The notes: generated from the sequence alone by a model not told the origin. A stretch of 53,191 nucleotides of DNA from SFWF01 sp045636705 (GCA_045636705.1 JAZTYA010000015.1:1-53191); one strand, 5' to 3'; shown: positions 40,628-50,147, counted from the first letter of the stretch. Program-made: numbers and translations.

Positions 40628-43429
40628 TTATGAGCCTGTTATCAAATATCCCGTAAAGGATATGATTAATGCGGCAAGTTCTATCAACAAACAGGTTGCG
40701 GCACTAATTACCGTAAGCGCTCCGCTTAATGAAAGATATGCAAAAGCAACCAAAGCGATAACCGACAAGATTATATGAAGAACCGAAAGCACTTCTGAAG
40801 CCTTTTTAAGCTTAAAGGAACCTGTAAGAATGGATAAAAACGTTTTGGTTCCATTGTCATAAAAGGCATGAGCCGAATAGTTTTCGGTTGGATTCACGGC
40901 ATCCTTATATTTTGTTGTGCCGTGGTGGTCCATTATCTTTACGCTATCCATATAAAAACCGCAATAGTCGCAAAGCATCTTTTCGGTAATGTTCGGGTCG
41001 CAGTTGTCAACCAACAGAACCACACCCGAATTCTGCAAGGATATAATCTGATTGCAAATTTCGTCATCGGGCTCATACTTAATCATAAGCAATGCACATG
41101 CCCTTTGCTCGCTTGCAATGTAAACCGGAAAATATCCTCTGTATAAAATCTTCTTGTCAACCTCTAAAGAAGGCACGCGGATGCCGTGAGATTCCATAAG
41201 GGTTCGGTTTCCTATGTGAAGGTGGTGGTCACCAACCCAACCTGAAATTCCTAAGGTGTCCTCATACTGTACGGTATCTGCCATGGGAAGTTCGGTAGAA
41301 CGTCCTATCATACCCCTTAGCACCGAGAAAAGCGGACTTTTTGCGACGTAGGCCACCGCCGCTGCCTCGATAAGTGTTTCGTCGATATTATTTGCCGAAA
41401 GTGGCTTGATGCTATGAAGGGTTATCGTGCCATCGGGGAAGATTTCTTCAGAGCCTAGTACCACGGCGTTAATTTCTTCTATTCGTTCTGCCGAAGTAGC
41501 CGAGCAAAGTGTTCCACCCATACGTCCTATTTTCTCTGCCGCTTTAAAGAAGGGCATCATTTCGGCAAGGGTAAGGGTCGGCATTGCGCTAATCGACAAA
41601 AGGCTTGCAAAGGTGCAAAGTCCTATCGACAAGGAATCGTAACTCATTCCTACGATAACCGAAAGTATTACCGACAATGAAAGGGTAACTATTGTTATAA
41701 TGTTAAGCTTGCCCTTAAAGGAAATATCCTGACTTATGTGTTTAACGTAGTCGTTTACTTCTTTTGTTCTTCTTGTAGCCGCAGCCAGAACCTCTCCTTC
41801 AATAGCCGAACGCGACATATACGCCGTAGTGTTCTGGTCGTCAATAAGCGCTACTGCCTTTTTCTCTTTGTTCTTTACAACCTTTTTAAAGCCGTTAAAA
41901 TGAGCCGTTGCCTTTTTGTACGCGCAAAGGTCATAAAAATAAACCGCTACGGCAAAAAGAGCCGAATGTTCAGGGTCGTTATGCTTTAAAACGATTTGTA
42001 AAATTAAGAAAACAAGCATTGCTATACCGCTTAATGCTACGGGGAATCTTGAATCCATTCGGGATGAAAATCCATCCTTAAAGGATTCGAAAACATTGCT
42101 GTTAACAAGCAACAATAACGCAGTCACAACAAGGCATATAATCGATGCTGCCAAGGGCGACTCGGTATATACACCTTCGGCTAGAGGTGTTGCGAAAATC
42201 AACGCTATTATTGTTAAAACAGTTGTTGCCGCAAGTCTTAAAAATGCGGTTTTTCTTATCTTTTTAAGACGTGTGCCAATTCTTTTTGCATCGGACTTTG
42301 TCACATAATCATCAACCGTGATTTCTTCCTGCTTAATATTTTCAATAGAAAATACGTTTTTCTTTTTGATGGCCGACTTGATAATCGGAAGGCTTTTTGT
42401 GTTTATCGGCTTTGTATGACTTATAATGTCCTCGTAAATTTCAGAGCTATTGCTTTCGGGCTTTATTGCCGGCATAACGCAGGTCATATCCTCTACAAGA
42501 GGTATGTCTGTTTGTATCTTGGTAAGTCTTACGGGAATTTCAACCGTACTACCGTCCTCGGCAATCATTGTATGCTTTCCGCTAAAGTCATCAAAAAGTG
42601 TCGTTGCCTTTGTTGGCGCCGCATCAGGAAGACGGCGGTTTTCTTCTGCCGAATTAAATGAACGGTCGCCTATTCTAAAACGCTTTTGCTTTGCTCTTGC
42701 CGAATCAGACGAGGGCATTTTTATTTTTGGAAGACTTTTTTCTTCTTTGTTGCCTTCGCTTGCCGCAAGAATCGTATCAACGCTCTCCAGGGTGTATTTT
42801 GGTTTTTCTTCTTCTACTACTGCATTTTCTTCATAGATAAAGGGCAGACACTTTGCAAGCAGACTGCCACTCTTTGCAGTCTTTTTAGGTTTTGCATCCT
42901 TAGGCACCATATTCTCTATGGATTTAATAACCTCTAAATACGCTTCGTCAACCTTCGGCTCCTCTTGAACTTCCGGTTCCATCGGTGATTCAAAAGACGG
43001 CTTTGGTTCCTCTAAAGGTTCTTCTTTTGCTTCGGTCTTTACCTCTTCTAAAGGAGTTTCTCCTGCCGACTGCATTCTTTTTCTTAATGCCTCCATAGGA
43101 GTTATTTCAGACAAAAGCATCTCTATCGTTTCGTTGTGCGCAAGCTTTGTCCTTTCGGAAGGCTTGCTTTCGGGCTTAGGGGTTTCCCTTTTCTCTTCTT
43201 TAATTTCTTCCTTTATCTCTTTGATAGTTTCGGTGATTTCTACCGTTTCTTCAACTACTGCTTCTTCGGTTTCCTCTACTATCTCTTCTGCTGTTTCTTC
43301 TGTTGCTTCTTCTATTTCATCAGCTATTTCTTCTTCGGCTTCTTCCTTTTTTTCCGAAAAAGGAAGGGTCATATAACTAAATTCTTCTTCTTTTATTTCT
43401 TCTTCTCGTTTTCTTGTAAATAAGCCCAC
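40628..43429 (-). CDS. P-type-ATPase-derived membrane protein with lost catalytic motifs and a long acidic N-terminus
   Basis: 933 residues from a GTG start (AAGGGGTG upstream). Residues 1-~390 are low-complexity, Glu/Lys-rich and probably disordered. Then come about eight membrane helices in the 4+2+2 order of P1B ATPases (four from ~395, two at ~590-645, two at the C-terminus). After the sixth, 'AAEKIGRMGGTLCSATSAE' resembles the stretch before the phosphorylation site, but DKTGT is replaced by 'LGSEEIFPDG' (~655-665). 'DTLGISGWVGDHHLHIGNR' (~720-740) resembles the nucleotide domain, and TGDN is replaced by 'VDNCDP' (~803-808). The A-domain is reduced and CPC reads SAMP. It is probably a pseudoenzyme; role unknown. 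Confidence 0.75.
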   Translation of the reverse strand: MGLFTRKREEEIKEEEFSYMTLPFSEKKEEAEEEIADEIEEATEETAEEIVEETEEAVVEETVEITETIKEIKEEIKEEKRETPKPESKPSERTKLAHNETIEMLLSEITPMEALRKRMQSAGETPLEEVKTEAKEEPLEEPKPSFESPMEPEVQEEPKVDEAYLEVIKSIENMVPKDAKPKKTAKSGSLLAKCLPFIYEENAVVEEEKPKYTLESVDTILAASEGNKEEKSLPKIKMPSSDSARAKQKRFRIGDRSFNSAEENRRLPDAAPTKATTLFDDFSGKHTMIAEDGSTVEIPVRLTKIQTDIPLVEDMTCVMPAIKPESNSSEIYEDIISHTKPINTKSLPIIKSAIKKKNVFSIENIKQEEITVDDYVTKSDAKRIGTRLKKIRKTAFLRLAATTVLTIIALIFATPLAEGVYTESPLAASIICLVVTALLLLVNSNVFESFKDGFSSRMDSRFPVALSGIAMLVFLILQIVLKHNDPEHSALFAVAVYFYDLCAYKKATAHFNGFKKVVKNKEKKAVALIDDQNTTAYMSRSAIEGEVLAAATRRTKEVNDYVKHISQDISFKGKLNIITIVTLSLSVILSVIVGMSYDSLSIGLCTFASLLSISAMPTLTLAEMMPFFKAAEKIGRMGGTLCSATSAERIEEINAVVLGSEEIFPDGTITLHSIKPLSANNIDETLIEAAAVAYVAKSPLFSVLRGMIGRSTELPMADTVQYEDTLGISGWVGDHHLHIGNRTLMESHGIRVPSLEVDKKILYRGYFPVYIASEQRACALLMIKYEPDDEICNQIISLQNSGVVLLVDNCDPNITEKMLCDYCGFYMDSVKIMDHHGTTKYKDAVNPTENYSAHAFYDNGTKTFLSILTGSFKLKKASEVLSVLHIILSVIALVAFAYLSLSGALTVISAATCLLIELAALIISFTGYLITGS

Positions 43430-43459
43430 GTCTTCACCCCTTTTCTTTTGTGTTAAAGA

Positions 43460-44209
43460 TTATTTCCCTGTTCGGCTCTTAACCACGGCATACATCAAAA
43501 CGCCTGCTGCAACCGACGCGTTAAGGGAGTTTATTTGTCCCATCATCGGAAGGCTTACTATCTTATCACATTTTTTGGCAACCAAGCTGCCTATTCCTTT
43601 GCCCTCGTTACCTATAACCAAAGCGCAAGGACAGTCAAAGTCGGTCAATGAGTAATCTTCGCCATCCATATCGGCACCAAAAACCCAAACGCCTTCCTCT
43701 TTTAATTTTTCTATCTCATTTGAAATATTTGTAACACGAGCCACCTTCATATATTCAAGCGCACCGCTTGCCGCCTTGGCAACCGTTACGTTTAAGGAGG
43801 CGCTTCTGCGTTTTGGAATAATAATTCCGTGAACGCCCGTAGCCTCTGCCGTACGGATAATTGCGCCTAGATTATGCGGGTCTTCTATCTCATCGCAAAT
43901 AATGATAAAAGGACTTTCGTTTTTCTCTTTTGCATAGCTTAAAATATCCTCAACCGTGCTATATTCTTGGGTGGCAATAAGCACCGCTACGCCCTGATGG
44001 TTAGCGCCGCCTGTAAGGTAATCAAGCTTTGCCGGAGAAACCTCTTTTACTAAAATTCCTCTATCGCGACACTTTGCAATTATAGCCGCAACCGAACCAC
44101 CCGTCTGACCGTGGGCCACGAGTAATCGGTCTATTTCTCTTCCGGAACGGAGCACCTCTGTTACGGGGTTGCGACCGGCTATTACGTTATTTCCTTGTTC
44201 TTTTTCCAC
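43460..44209 (-). CDS. rlmB: 23S rRNA (guanosine-2'-O)-methyltransferase, TrmH/SpoU family
   Basis: 249 residues from a GTG at 44207-44209, preferred because AGAGGTG lies 9 bases upstream; a GTG four codons earlier would overlap that site. SPOUT motifs: 'DEIEDPHNLGAIIRTAEATG' (motif 1, ~residues 107-126), 'LVIGNEGKGI' (motif 2, ~194-203) and 'LPMMGQINSLNASVAAGVLMY' in part ('LPMMGQINSLNASVA', motif 3, ~219-233). An N-terminal substrate-binding domain is present. RlmB-type 2'-O-methylation is most likely. It is first gene of a five-gene operon. Confidence 0.93.
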   Translation of the reverse strand: MEKEQGNNVIAGRNPVTEVLRSGREIDRLLVAHGQTGGSVAAIIAKCRDRGILVKEVSPAKLDYLTGGANHQGVAVLIATQEYSTVEDILSYAKEKNESPFIIICDEIEDPHNLGAIIRTAEATGVHGIIIPKRRSASLNVTVAKAASGALEYMKVARVTNISNEIEKLKEEGVWVFGADMDGEDYSLTDFDCPCALVIGNEGKGIGSLVAKKCDKIVSLPMMGQINSLNASVAAGVLMYAVVKSRTGK

Positions 44210-44351
44210 TTGGAAACACACCTCTTATTTTTTTACATAAATATACAAAAAACATTATAACACAAATCTTTAAAAAATAGAAGAGTTTTTTATATATATT
44301 TAGGGTAAAATATTATTATATATAACATTTTAAAAAAAAGGATGACTTAAC

Positions 44352-45584
44352 ATGAGTAAAATCAAATCTGTAAAGGCTTTTGAACTCTTTGATTCAAGAG
44401 GAAATCCCACCGTTGCCGTAAGGGTTTCTTTAGAAAGTGGAAAAGAGGGTTTTAGCCTTGTTCCTTCCGGAGCATCAACGGGCAAATATGAAAGTTTTGA
44501 ACTGCGTGACGGCGGCGAAAGGCTCTTTGGCAAGGGTGTCAAAACAGCCGTGAACAACCTGAACACTAAAATTTTTGCGGCTATTAAGGGAATGGACGCA
44601 ACAAGACAAAGAGAAATTGATAAAACGATGATTTCGCTTGACGCCACCGAAAACAAGTCCTCGCTTGGCGCTAACGCTATTCTTGCGGCGTCTATTGCGG
44701 TGGCAAAAGCCGCGGCGGCGTATAAGGAAATTCCCCTTTATCGTTATCTTGCAAAGGGTGGTGCGATTTCTATGCCGTTGCCTATGATGAATATCCTAAA
44801 CGGCGGCGCTCACGCCGACAATAACATCGATATTCAAGAGTTTATGATTAGGCCTCATAACACCTCTTCCTTCGCCGAAAGTATGGAAATTTGCACCTCA
44901 ATTTATCACACCTTAAAGGGTAAAATCAAAAAACTCGGGCTATCTACCGCCGTAGGCGACGAAGGTGGATTTGCACCTAATTTAAGCTCGGACGAAAAGG
45001 CGCTTGAGCTTTTGTGTGACTCGATAATTTCTGCAGGGTATTCGACCGACAAGGTTAAAATTTGTCTTGATGCCGCGGCAAGCGAATGGGCAACCGAAGA
45101 GGGCATCTACAGACTGCCTAAAAGGGATATAAAAATGGATTTTTGCGAGCTTATTTCCATGTGGGAATCCTTGGCTCGTTCCTATCCTATCGTTTCTATT
45201 GAGGACGGGCTTTCAGAAGAGGATTTTGACGGCACTAAAGAGCTTACCGAAAGGATGGGAGATATTTGCCAAATCGTAGGTGACGACCTCTTTGTAACCA
45301 ACAAATCAAGGCTTCAAAAAGGTATTGACGAAGGGGTTGCTAACGCTATTTTGATTAAGCCGAATCAAATAGGCACCCTTACCGAAACGTTGGACGTAAT
45401 ATCCCTTGCAAAGACAAACGGCTACAAGGTTATTGTATCCCACCGCTCAGGCGATACCGAGGACACCTTTTTAGCCGATTTGGCCGTCGGCGTAAATGCA
45501 GGACAAATAAAAACGGGAGCCCCCTGCCGAAGTGAAAGGGTTTCAAAGTATAATAGACTTTTACTAATCGAAGAAGAGATATAA
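44352..45584 (+). CDS. eno: Enolase
   Basis: 410 residues, about 20 shorter than the usual 430. All active-site segments are kept: 'SGASTGKYE' (~residues 39-47), 'GGAHADNNIDIQEFMIRP' (~150-167), 'GDEGGFAPNL' (~201-210), 'SIEDGLSEEDFDG' (~282-294), 'VGDDLFVTN' (~308-316), 'IKPNQIGTLTE' (~333-343) and 'SHRSGDTEDT' (~363-372), including the Mg ligands and the catalytic Lys. It dehydrates 2-phosphoglycerate to phosphoenolpyruvate. It is monocistronic, not in a gap-pgk-tpi-pgm cluster. The short length may reflect loop deletions; a second enolase elsewhere is possible. Confidence 0.95.
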   Translation: MSKIKSVKAFELFDSRGNPTVAVRVSLESGKEGFSLVPSGASTGKYESFELRDGGERLFGKGVKTAVNNLNTKIFAAIKGMDATRQREIDKTMISLDATENKSSLGANAILAASIAVAKAAAAYKEIPLYRYLAKGGAISMPLPMMNILNGGAHADNNIDIQEFMIRPHNTSSFAESMEICTSIYHTLKGKIKKLGLSTAVGDEGGFAPNLSSDEKALELLCDSIISAGYSTDKVKICLDAAASEWATEEGIYRLPKRDIKMDFCELISMWESLARSYPIVSIEDGLSEEDFDGTKELTERMGDICQIVGDDLFVTNKSRLQKGIDEGVANAILIKPNQIGTLTETLDVISLAKTNGYKVIVSHRSGDTEDTFLADLAVGVNAGQIKTGAPCRSERVSKYNRLLLIEEEI

Positions 45585-45610
45585 AAAAAGCACCCTCAAG
45601 GGTGCTTTTT
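45585..45610. terminator. Bidirectional terminator between eno and the LTA-synthase-like gene
   Basis: An 11-bp stem AAAAAGCACCC/GGGTGCTTTTT (45585-45595, 45600-45610) with a TCAA loop. Confidence 0.92.
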
Positions 45611-45611
45611 C

Positions 45612-47633
45612 TTACTTTTTAAACAAATATCCGTAATAGTCTTTTTCCAAAATTTTTGCCGATACAGAGAATTTATTGTTTATGGCGTTTCGTATGCTCT
45701 TAACATATTCTGCCTCTTCCTCTGCCGTTGCAAACTCCTTACCCGGAAAAGCGGTAAAGGTCTTTGCGGTCGCGCTATATTTTCCTCTGTCGGTAATGAA
45801 TGAACGGTTTGACATAATTACAAGGTCTGAGGCATCAGAAAGTATGTCGTTACCCATAAGCAGACGAGAATCATATTCAAAGCCGAAAAGGTTTAAAATA
45901 GTCGGTAAAATATCTATCTCGGCGCAGTATTTATCAATGGTTGGAGCATCCTTTGTGCCTGCGCAATAGAGAATAAAGCTGCTCTTGTAAAGCTCAAACT
46001 CGGTTTCAACGTCGTGACCTAACATTTCGCGCCAGACGGAATACTTGTCTGCTCCGTCCTGCTCAAGTCCGTACGGATAGTGGTCAGGTGTTATTGAAAT
46101 TACGGTGTTTTCAAGCTTGCCTGCCGCTTCAAGCTCTGCTAAGAGCTTTTCCATAGCCTTATCGAGTTCAATATTGCAAGCATAATATGCTTTTAAAGTT
46201 TCTGAACAGTCAAGGTGCGCTACAGCCTCTTTGTTTTTATACGACATCATATTGCCTATAAAGTTATATTCAAGGTGTCCGCTAACGGTCATATAATAGG
46301 CTAAGAACTGGTCGTCGTCAGACAGGTAATCCTTAACCGAGCCTGTAATCATTTCAAGGTCAGACTGTGGCCACTGTTTTGTCACGTACTCCTCAACACC
46401 CGAGCCGTAGCCCTTGAAGGTGTAACCCATATTGGGATGAGATATATTTCTGTAATAATAAGTGTGGCTGTTATTGTGATAAGCAAAGGTTTTATTAACA
46501 CCTATGCTTTTAAACATATTGCCAAGACAGAAGGGCATATAGTTTTTCTGTTCTCCCGAACGATAAAAACTCCACACGCCCGATTTTGGTATTAATCCCG
46601 TGCAATGAACGTACTCTCCGTCAGAGGTCGAAACGCCCCAAATCGGAGTGTAGAAGTTTGTAAACTTAAAGCCCTCTGTCGCCATTTTATAAAGGGTTGG
46701 CGTAAGCTCGGGGTCAATACAATAAGGCGAAAAGCCTTCTGCGGTTATTGATACCAGATTGTAGCCTTTATACATTCCCGTATATTCATTTTTAAGGGTT
46801 GGCTCTCTTGTTGCGAAATACTCGTTTAAAGTTTTGTATGCCGAGTCTGTTTCCCCTTCGTTTTTAGCTGCAAAGTCAACGTTCATCACGTTGGGGCTAA
46901 CGTCAACCTCGGACTCGTCTTCAGAAGGTTCCTCGGTTTTATCCGACGGATTTTCTTCTAAAATTTCTATCTTTTGCTCGACACCGAAAAGGTTATACTT
47001 AATATCCAAAAGTTCGGTTCTTATAAGACCAAACTCGGTTACAGACAAATTCGGGTCAAAGGTGCCCGACTGAATTGTGCTAAGGTCCTTATCGGTAGAA
47101 GCAATGGCAACCGCGCCTACATACAAGCCTATTGCAGGGATAAGCGCTAAAACCAAACCCAACCAACCGCTTCTTTTGAAAATAATTTTTTTGCCACCGA
47201 AACGGAAGACAAGAATTATCGGAATTAAGAAGGCAAGCATTGCAGGGATTCCGCCTAAAATGCTCTTTAAAGTGGTGGTAATAATGCCGCCTTCAAGCAC
47301 GTTTCCAACACCGCCTGCGGTAACCGAATAAAAGACCAGGTACTTATTGAAAACGCTATAGTAAACTATTTGTGTAATGTGGATAACCGCGATAACACTT
47401 AAGCAAACACCCGTGAAAATCTTCGAGGTTTTTTTGCTCATATAGACCGTTGGAATGGTAAGTATAAGTCCAAAGCAGAAGGAAAACACAGGCATAAAAA
47501 TCAAGCCTGTGTTAAAGAAAACGTCACAAGTTAAAATCTTTGTTATAATTTCAAAATAAATTAAGGTTAAGGTAGTAAAAATCCAAGCACTAACCTTAAG
47601 GTTGCCAAAAAAGTTTTTTAGTTTGGCCATCAT
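45612..47633 (-). CDS. LTA-synthase-like sulfatase-fold membrane enzyme
   Basis: 673 residues from the ATG at 47631-47633 (AAGGGGAT upstream). About five N-terminal membrane helices (to ~205) and an extracytoplasmic alkaline-phosphatase/sulfatase-fold domain with 'YTPIWGVSTSDGEYVHCTG' (~residues 330-348; the Thr before SDGE matches the catalytic Thr of LtaS) and a metal-binding 'ISITPDHYPYG' (~510-520). Such enzymes transfer glycerol-phosphate or phosphoethanolamine groups from phosphatidyl lipids. The real product (lipoteichoic acid or another modification) is unknown. It lies downstream of sporulation genes. Confidence 0.88.
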   Translation of the reverse strand: MMAKLKNFFGNLKVSAWIFTTLTLIYFEIITKILTCDVFFNTGLIFMPVFSFCFGLILTIPTVYMSKKTSKIFTGVCLSVIAVIHITQIVYYSVFNKYLVFYSVTAGGVGNVLEGGIITTTLKSILGGIPAMLAFLIPIILVFRFGGKKIIFKRSGWLGLVLALIPAIGLYVGAVAIASTDKDLSTIQSGTFDPNLSVTEFGLIRTELLDIKYNLFGVEQKIEILEENPSDKTEEPSEDESEVDVSPNVMNVDFAAKNEGETDSAYKTLNEYFATREPTLKNEYTGMYKGYNLVSITAEGFSPYCIDPELTPTLYKMATEGFKFTNFYTPIWGVSTSDGEYVHCTGLIPKSGVWSFYRSGEQKNYMPFCLGNMFKSIGVNKTFAYHNNSHTYYYRNISHPNMGYTFKGYGSGVEEYVTKQWPQSDLEMITGSVKDYLSDDDQFLAYYMTVSGHLEYNFIGNMMSYKNKEAVAHLDCSETLKAYYACNIELDKAMEKLLAELEAAGKLENTVISITPDHYPYGLEQDGADKYSVWREMLGHDVETEFELYKSSFILYCAGTKDAPTIDKYCAEIDILPTILNLFGFEYDSRLLMGNDILSDASDLVIMSNRSFITDRGKYSATAKTFTAFPGKEFATAEEEAEYVKSIRNAINNKFSVSAKILEKDYYGYLFKK

Positions 47634-47709
47634 TTTATCCCCTTTAAAAAAACTAACCAAACCTATTATAACAAAGCGCTCCCTGTTAGTCAATTATGTG
47701 ACAAAAATT

Positions 47710-47895
47710 TTACTTTTTGTTCATTTTAAAATCTAAGACCCTTATATAATCCTCTGTGATTTCTATTCCGCTTACCTCTTCGCCAAAGCCGTTTTTTCGT
47801 ATTCCCTCAAAGGAAAAAAGAATTCCGAAATAAAGTATGCAAAAACAGAGTAAAAGCACGTTACTGATTAAAAAAGTTCTAAAAAAAGTCCTCAT
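47710..47895 (-). CDS. Small single-pass membrane protein coupled to spoIIP
   Basis: 61 residues. The ATG lies one base after the spoIIP stop (TAA-A-ATG), so translation is probably coupled. One hydrophobic helix (~residues 8-30) with a basic N-terminus, then a short acidic tail containing 'EEVSGIEITEDYIRVLDF'. I do not recognise a family. The placement suggests expression in the mother cell or forespore during engulfment, but this is inference only. Confidence 0.6.
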   Translation of the reverse strand: MRTFFRTFLISNVLLLCFCILYFGILFSFEGIRKNGFGEEVSGIEITEDYIRVLDFKMNKK

Positions 47896-47896
47896 T

Positions 47897-48940
47897 TTAC
47901 ACCATCGTATTAAGTAAATTTATAAGCGCATCCGCCGCAAGAGAAGCCGAATATTCCACCTCTTTTAAGGTGTTTGATTCGGTGCCGATTTCCAAAAGAA
48001 TCGAGCCCACGGTTAATTCCTGATTATACTTGCTCGACCGAAGAAGCAAAGGGCGCGCAAGCCCCGGATACAGCGCCTCTATGGTTTGCTGATATTTCAT
48101 GGCAAATCTTAAATTTTCTCGCCATTTAGGGTGTCCTGTGACCGTGCCCGTTTCGCTTCCGATACAAAGCATTATCTGAGCCGCCTTTTTGCCGTTTATT
48201 TCGGTGGTTGGTTTGGCTCGGTCGTTTCCCGTTAAAGCAATTGAATCGCGGTGCAGGTCTATTACTACCTTTATTGACGGATATTCTGCTAAATATTCCT
48301 CTACCGTTTTTTTAGAGCGCGTATAACTGCCGGTGTACGACGGATAGTCGTGTTGGGTTTTATCCTGCAAGGTTTTAATTCCCGCTTCGTTTAATTTTTC
48401 TGCTAAAATCTCGCCTAAATGGGTGATATTTTTGTTGTTATCGGTGGTACGACTTTTATCGGCCGCCGTATAAAAACTTTTTTCCTCCTCTAAAAAGCAT
48501 TCGGTCGCATGGGTGTGCATTATAAGCACCTGTGGTTCATTGTTTTTCTCGATTTTTATTTTACTGCCTGCCTTAAGCTCTTCGGCAATGTTTACCGAGG
48601 CTCCCGAAGTATTTTTTATATAAACGTTATTATAAGAAAGTTTGGCAAGATACGGCGAAATTGTCTGCTCGTAAATTTTGCCTATCGCGGTCGATAGGTC
48701 GGCTCCCGTTTCTACAGTTTCGTTTTGCTTTGAGCTTTCGTTTTTGCTGCTGCTACTCTCTTCTTTTGCTTCGTTTTTATCTTCCAAAACCGTTAAAGAA
48801 GAACTGCTTTCCACCTTCAAAACTAAATTTGCTTCCTTTAAAAATCTTATATCAACGTACTTATATCCGCAATAAACTACCGTAAAAGCGGTTACCATAA
48901 GCGAGCATACGAGCACTAAATAGTTTTTAAAAGCCGACAT
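47897..48940 (-). CDS. spoIIP: Stage II sporulation protein P
   Basis: 347 residues. An N-terminal membrane anchor (~8-28), a Ser/Glu-rich linker (~45-80), and the SpoIIP amidase/endopeptidase domain with zinc-site residues in 'VLIMHTHATECFLEE' (~residues 137-151) and 'VVIDLHRDSIALTG' (~225-238). It cleaves peptidoglycan during septal thinning and engulfment together with SpoIID and SpoIIM. It is immediately downstream of gpr, a conserved clostridial pairing. AGAGAGGTG precedes the ATG. Confidence 0.95.
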   Translation of the reverse strand: MSAFKNYLVLVCSLMVTAFTVVYCGYKYVDIRFLKEANLVLKVESSSSLTVLEDKNEAKEESSSSKNESSKQNETVETGADLSTAIGKIYEQTISPYLAKLSYNNVYIKNTSGASVNIAEELKAGSKIKIEKNNEPQVLIMHTHATECFLEEEKSFYTAADKSRTTDNNKNITHLGEILAEKLNEAGIKTLQDKTQHDYPSYTGSYTRSKKTVEEYLAEYPSIKVVIDLHRDSIALTGNDRAKPTTEINGKKAAQIMLCIGSETGTVTGHPKWRENLRFAMKYQQTIEALYPGLARPLLLRSSKYNQELTVGSILLEIGTESNTLKEVEYSASLAADALINLLNTMV

Positions 48941-48977
48941 AAAATCACCTCTCTTTATTAAGGTATGGTGATTTTCT

Positions 48978-49784
48978 TTAAATTAGACCTTGTATCGTTT
49001 CTAAATCAAGGGACGGTTGCAAACTTAAATTAATTGAATTTGAAAGGAGCAATGCCGCCTTGTTTACACATAAATCAATATCTCTGTGTGTAAGAACAAG
49101 GTCATCTCCTTGGTCGGTAACAGTTGGAACGCCTACTGCAATTACGGGCACGCCCAAGGTGTTTTCACTTATTTCCTTTCGACTGTTTCCGACGCCTGAG
49201 CCCGGATTTATTCCGCTGTTGCTTATCTGAACAGAGGTGCAAATACGACCTTTATCTGCCGCCGCAAAGGCATCTACAACTATTATGCAACAAGGCTTTA
49301 ATTGTGAAGATATTCCCTTAATTATTTCCTCGGTTTCCATGCCGGTTTTGCCCAGCACTCCTGTGCTTACCGACACTACCGAGCGAAGAGAAGGAAGTTT
49401 AAAGGCTTCTTTGAATTCTTTGCCTATATGCCTTGTAGCAAGAATTTGGTTTGCGGTTTTGGGCCCTAACGAATCGGCGGTTATCTCGTTATTTCCAAGG
49501 CCTGCTATTAAATACGGCGCAGACGAGTTTGGCAAAAGTCTTTCTATCTCCTTTGATATGGCCTTTATTGCTTCCCTTTCCGCATTTAAAGAAAGATTTA
49601 AGGAAGAAAGCGCCACGGTCACATAATTCCCGCAGGGTTTAGAGAGCTTTTTGGCCGAATTTTCGTTTGTTATTTCAACCCTTTCGACCTTAAAAAATTC
49701 CCTTTCCTCTACCGAAATTTTTACTCCATCAAGGCTTTCTTTGCATTCTCTTGCCGACTCAAAAGCCAAATCGGTTCTTCTCAT
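48978..49784 (-). CDS. gpr: Spore germination protease GPR
   Basis: 268 residues, clearly shorter than the ~370 of Bacillus GPR, with the loss mostly in loops and at the C-terminus. It starts 'MRRTDLAFESARE', typical for the pro-sequence. The catalytic Asp regions 'ITADSLGPKTANQ' (~residues 102-114) and 'CIIVVDAFAAADKGRI' (~172-187), plus 'GINPGSGVGNSRKEIS' (~197-212), are intact. It degrades small acid-soluble proteins on germination. It is divergent from rpsT, the usual clostridial neighbour. Confidence 0.93.
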   Translation of the reverse strand: MRRTDLAFESARECKESLDGVKISVEEREFFKVERVEITNENSAKKLSKPCGNYVTVALSSLNLSLNAEREAIKAISKEIERLLPNSSAPYLIAGLGNNEITADSLGPKTANQILATRHIGKEFKEAFKLPSLRSVVSVSTGVLGKTGMETEEIIKGISSQLKPCCIIVVDAFAAADKGRICTSVQISNSGINPGSGVGNSRKEISENTLGVPVIAVGVPTVTDQGDDLVLTHRDIDLCVNKAALLLSNSINLSLQPSLDLETIQGLI

Positions 49785-49817
49785 TTTGAGCCCCTTTCAA
49801 AATTTTTTAAAAAAAAC

Positions 49818-49846
49818 TTGCTTTTTTATTTGTTTTGTGTTAATAT
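49818..49846 (+). promoter_or_regulatory. Sigma-A promoter of rpsT
   Basis: TTGCTT (49818-49823), 17 bases, TAATAT (49841-49846), 37 bases before the rpsT ATG. Confidence 0.65.
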
Positions 49847-49883
49847 GTCTATTGCTCTAAGTTTAAATAGGGGAGGTGTCACT

Positions 49884-50147
49884 ATGCCCAATATTAAGTC
49901 AGCTAAAAAGCGTGTATTGGTAAGTGCTGCTAACTACGAGCGTAATAAGGCATACCGTTCTGCTCTTCGCACCGCTGTTAAGAAGGCTAACATAGCTATT
50001 GAATCGGATGCGGCTACTGCAGACGTAGCTGTAAAGGCTGCTGTTAAGAAGATTGACCAAGCTTCTGTTAAGGGAATCATTCACAAGAACACAGCTGCCA
50101 GAAAGAAATCAGCTTTGGTATGCAAGTTAAATAAAGCTAAGGCGTAA
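49884..50147 (+). CDS. rpsT: 30S ribosomal protein S20
   Basis: 87 residues from the ATG at 49884 (GGGGAGGTG upstream); the longer frame starts inside the promoter. 'MPNIKSAKKRVLVSAANYER' opens the protein, it is Lys/Ala-rich and ends 'HKNTAARKKSALVCKLNKAKA' in part ('IIHKNTAARKKSALVCKLNK'). It binds the 5' domain of 16S rRNA. Monocistronic. Confidence 0.97.
   Translation: MPNIKSAKKRVLVSAANYERNKAYRSALRTAVKKANIAIESDAATADVAVKAAVKKIDQASVKGIIHKNTAARKKSALVCKLNKAKA

Noticed and set aside
43134..43423. Plus-strand frames rich in Ser or Phe opposite the start of the P-type-ATPase-like gene
   Set aside because: They mirror the Glu-codon-rich N-terminus of the minus-strand gene and have no start signals.
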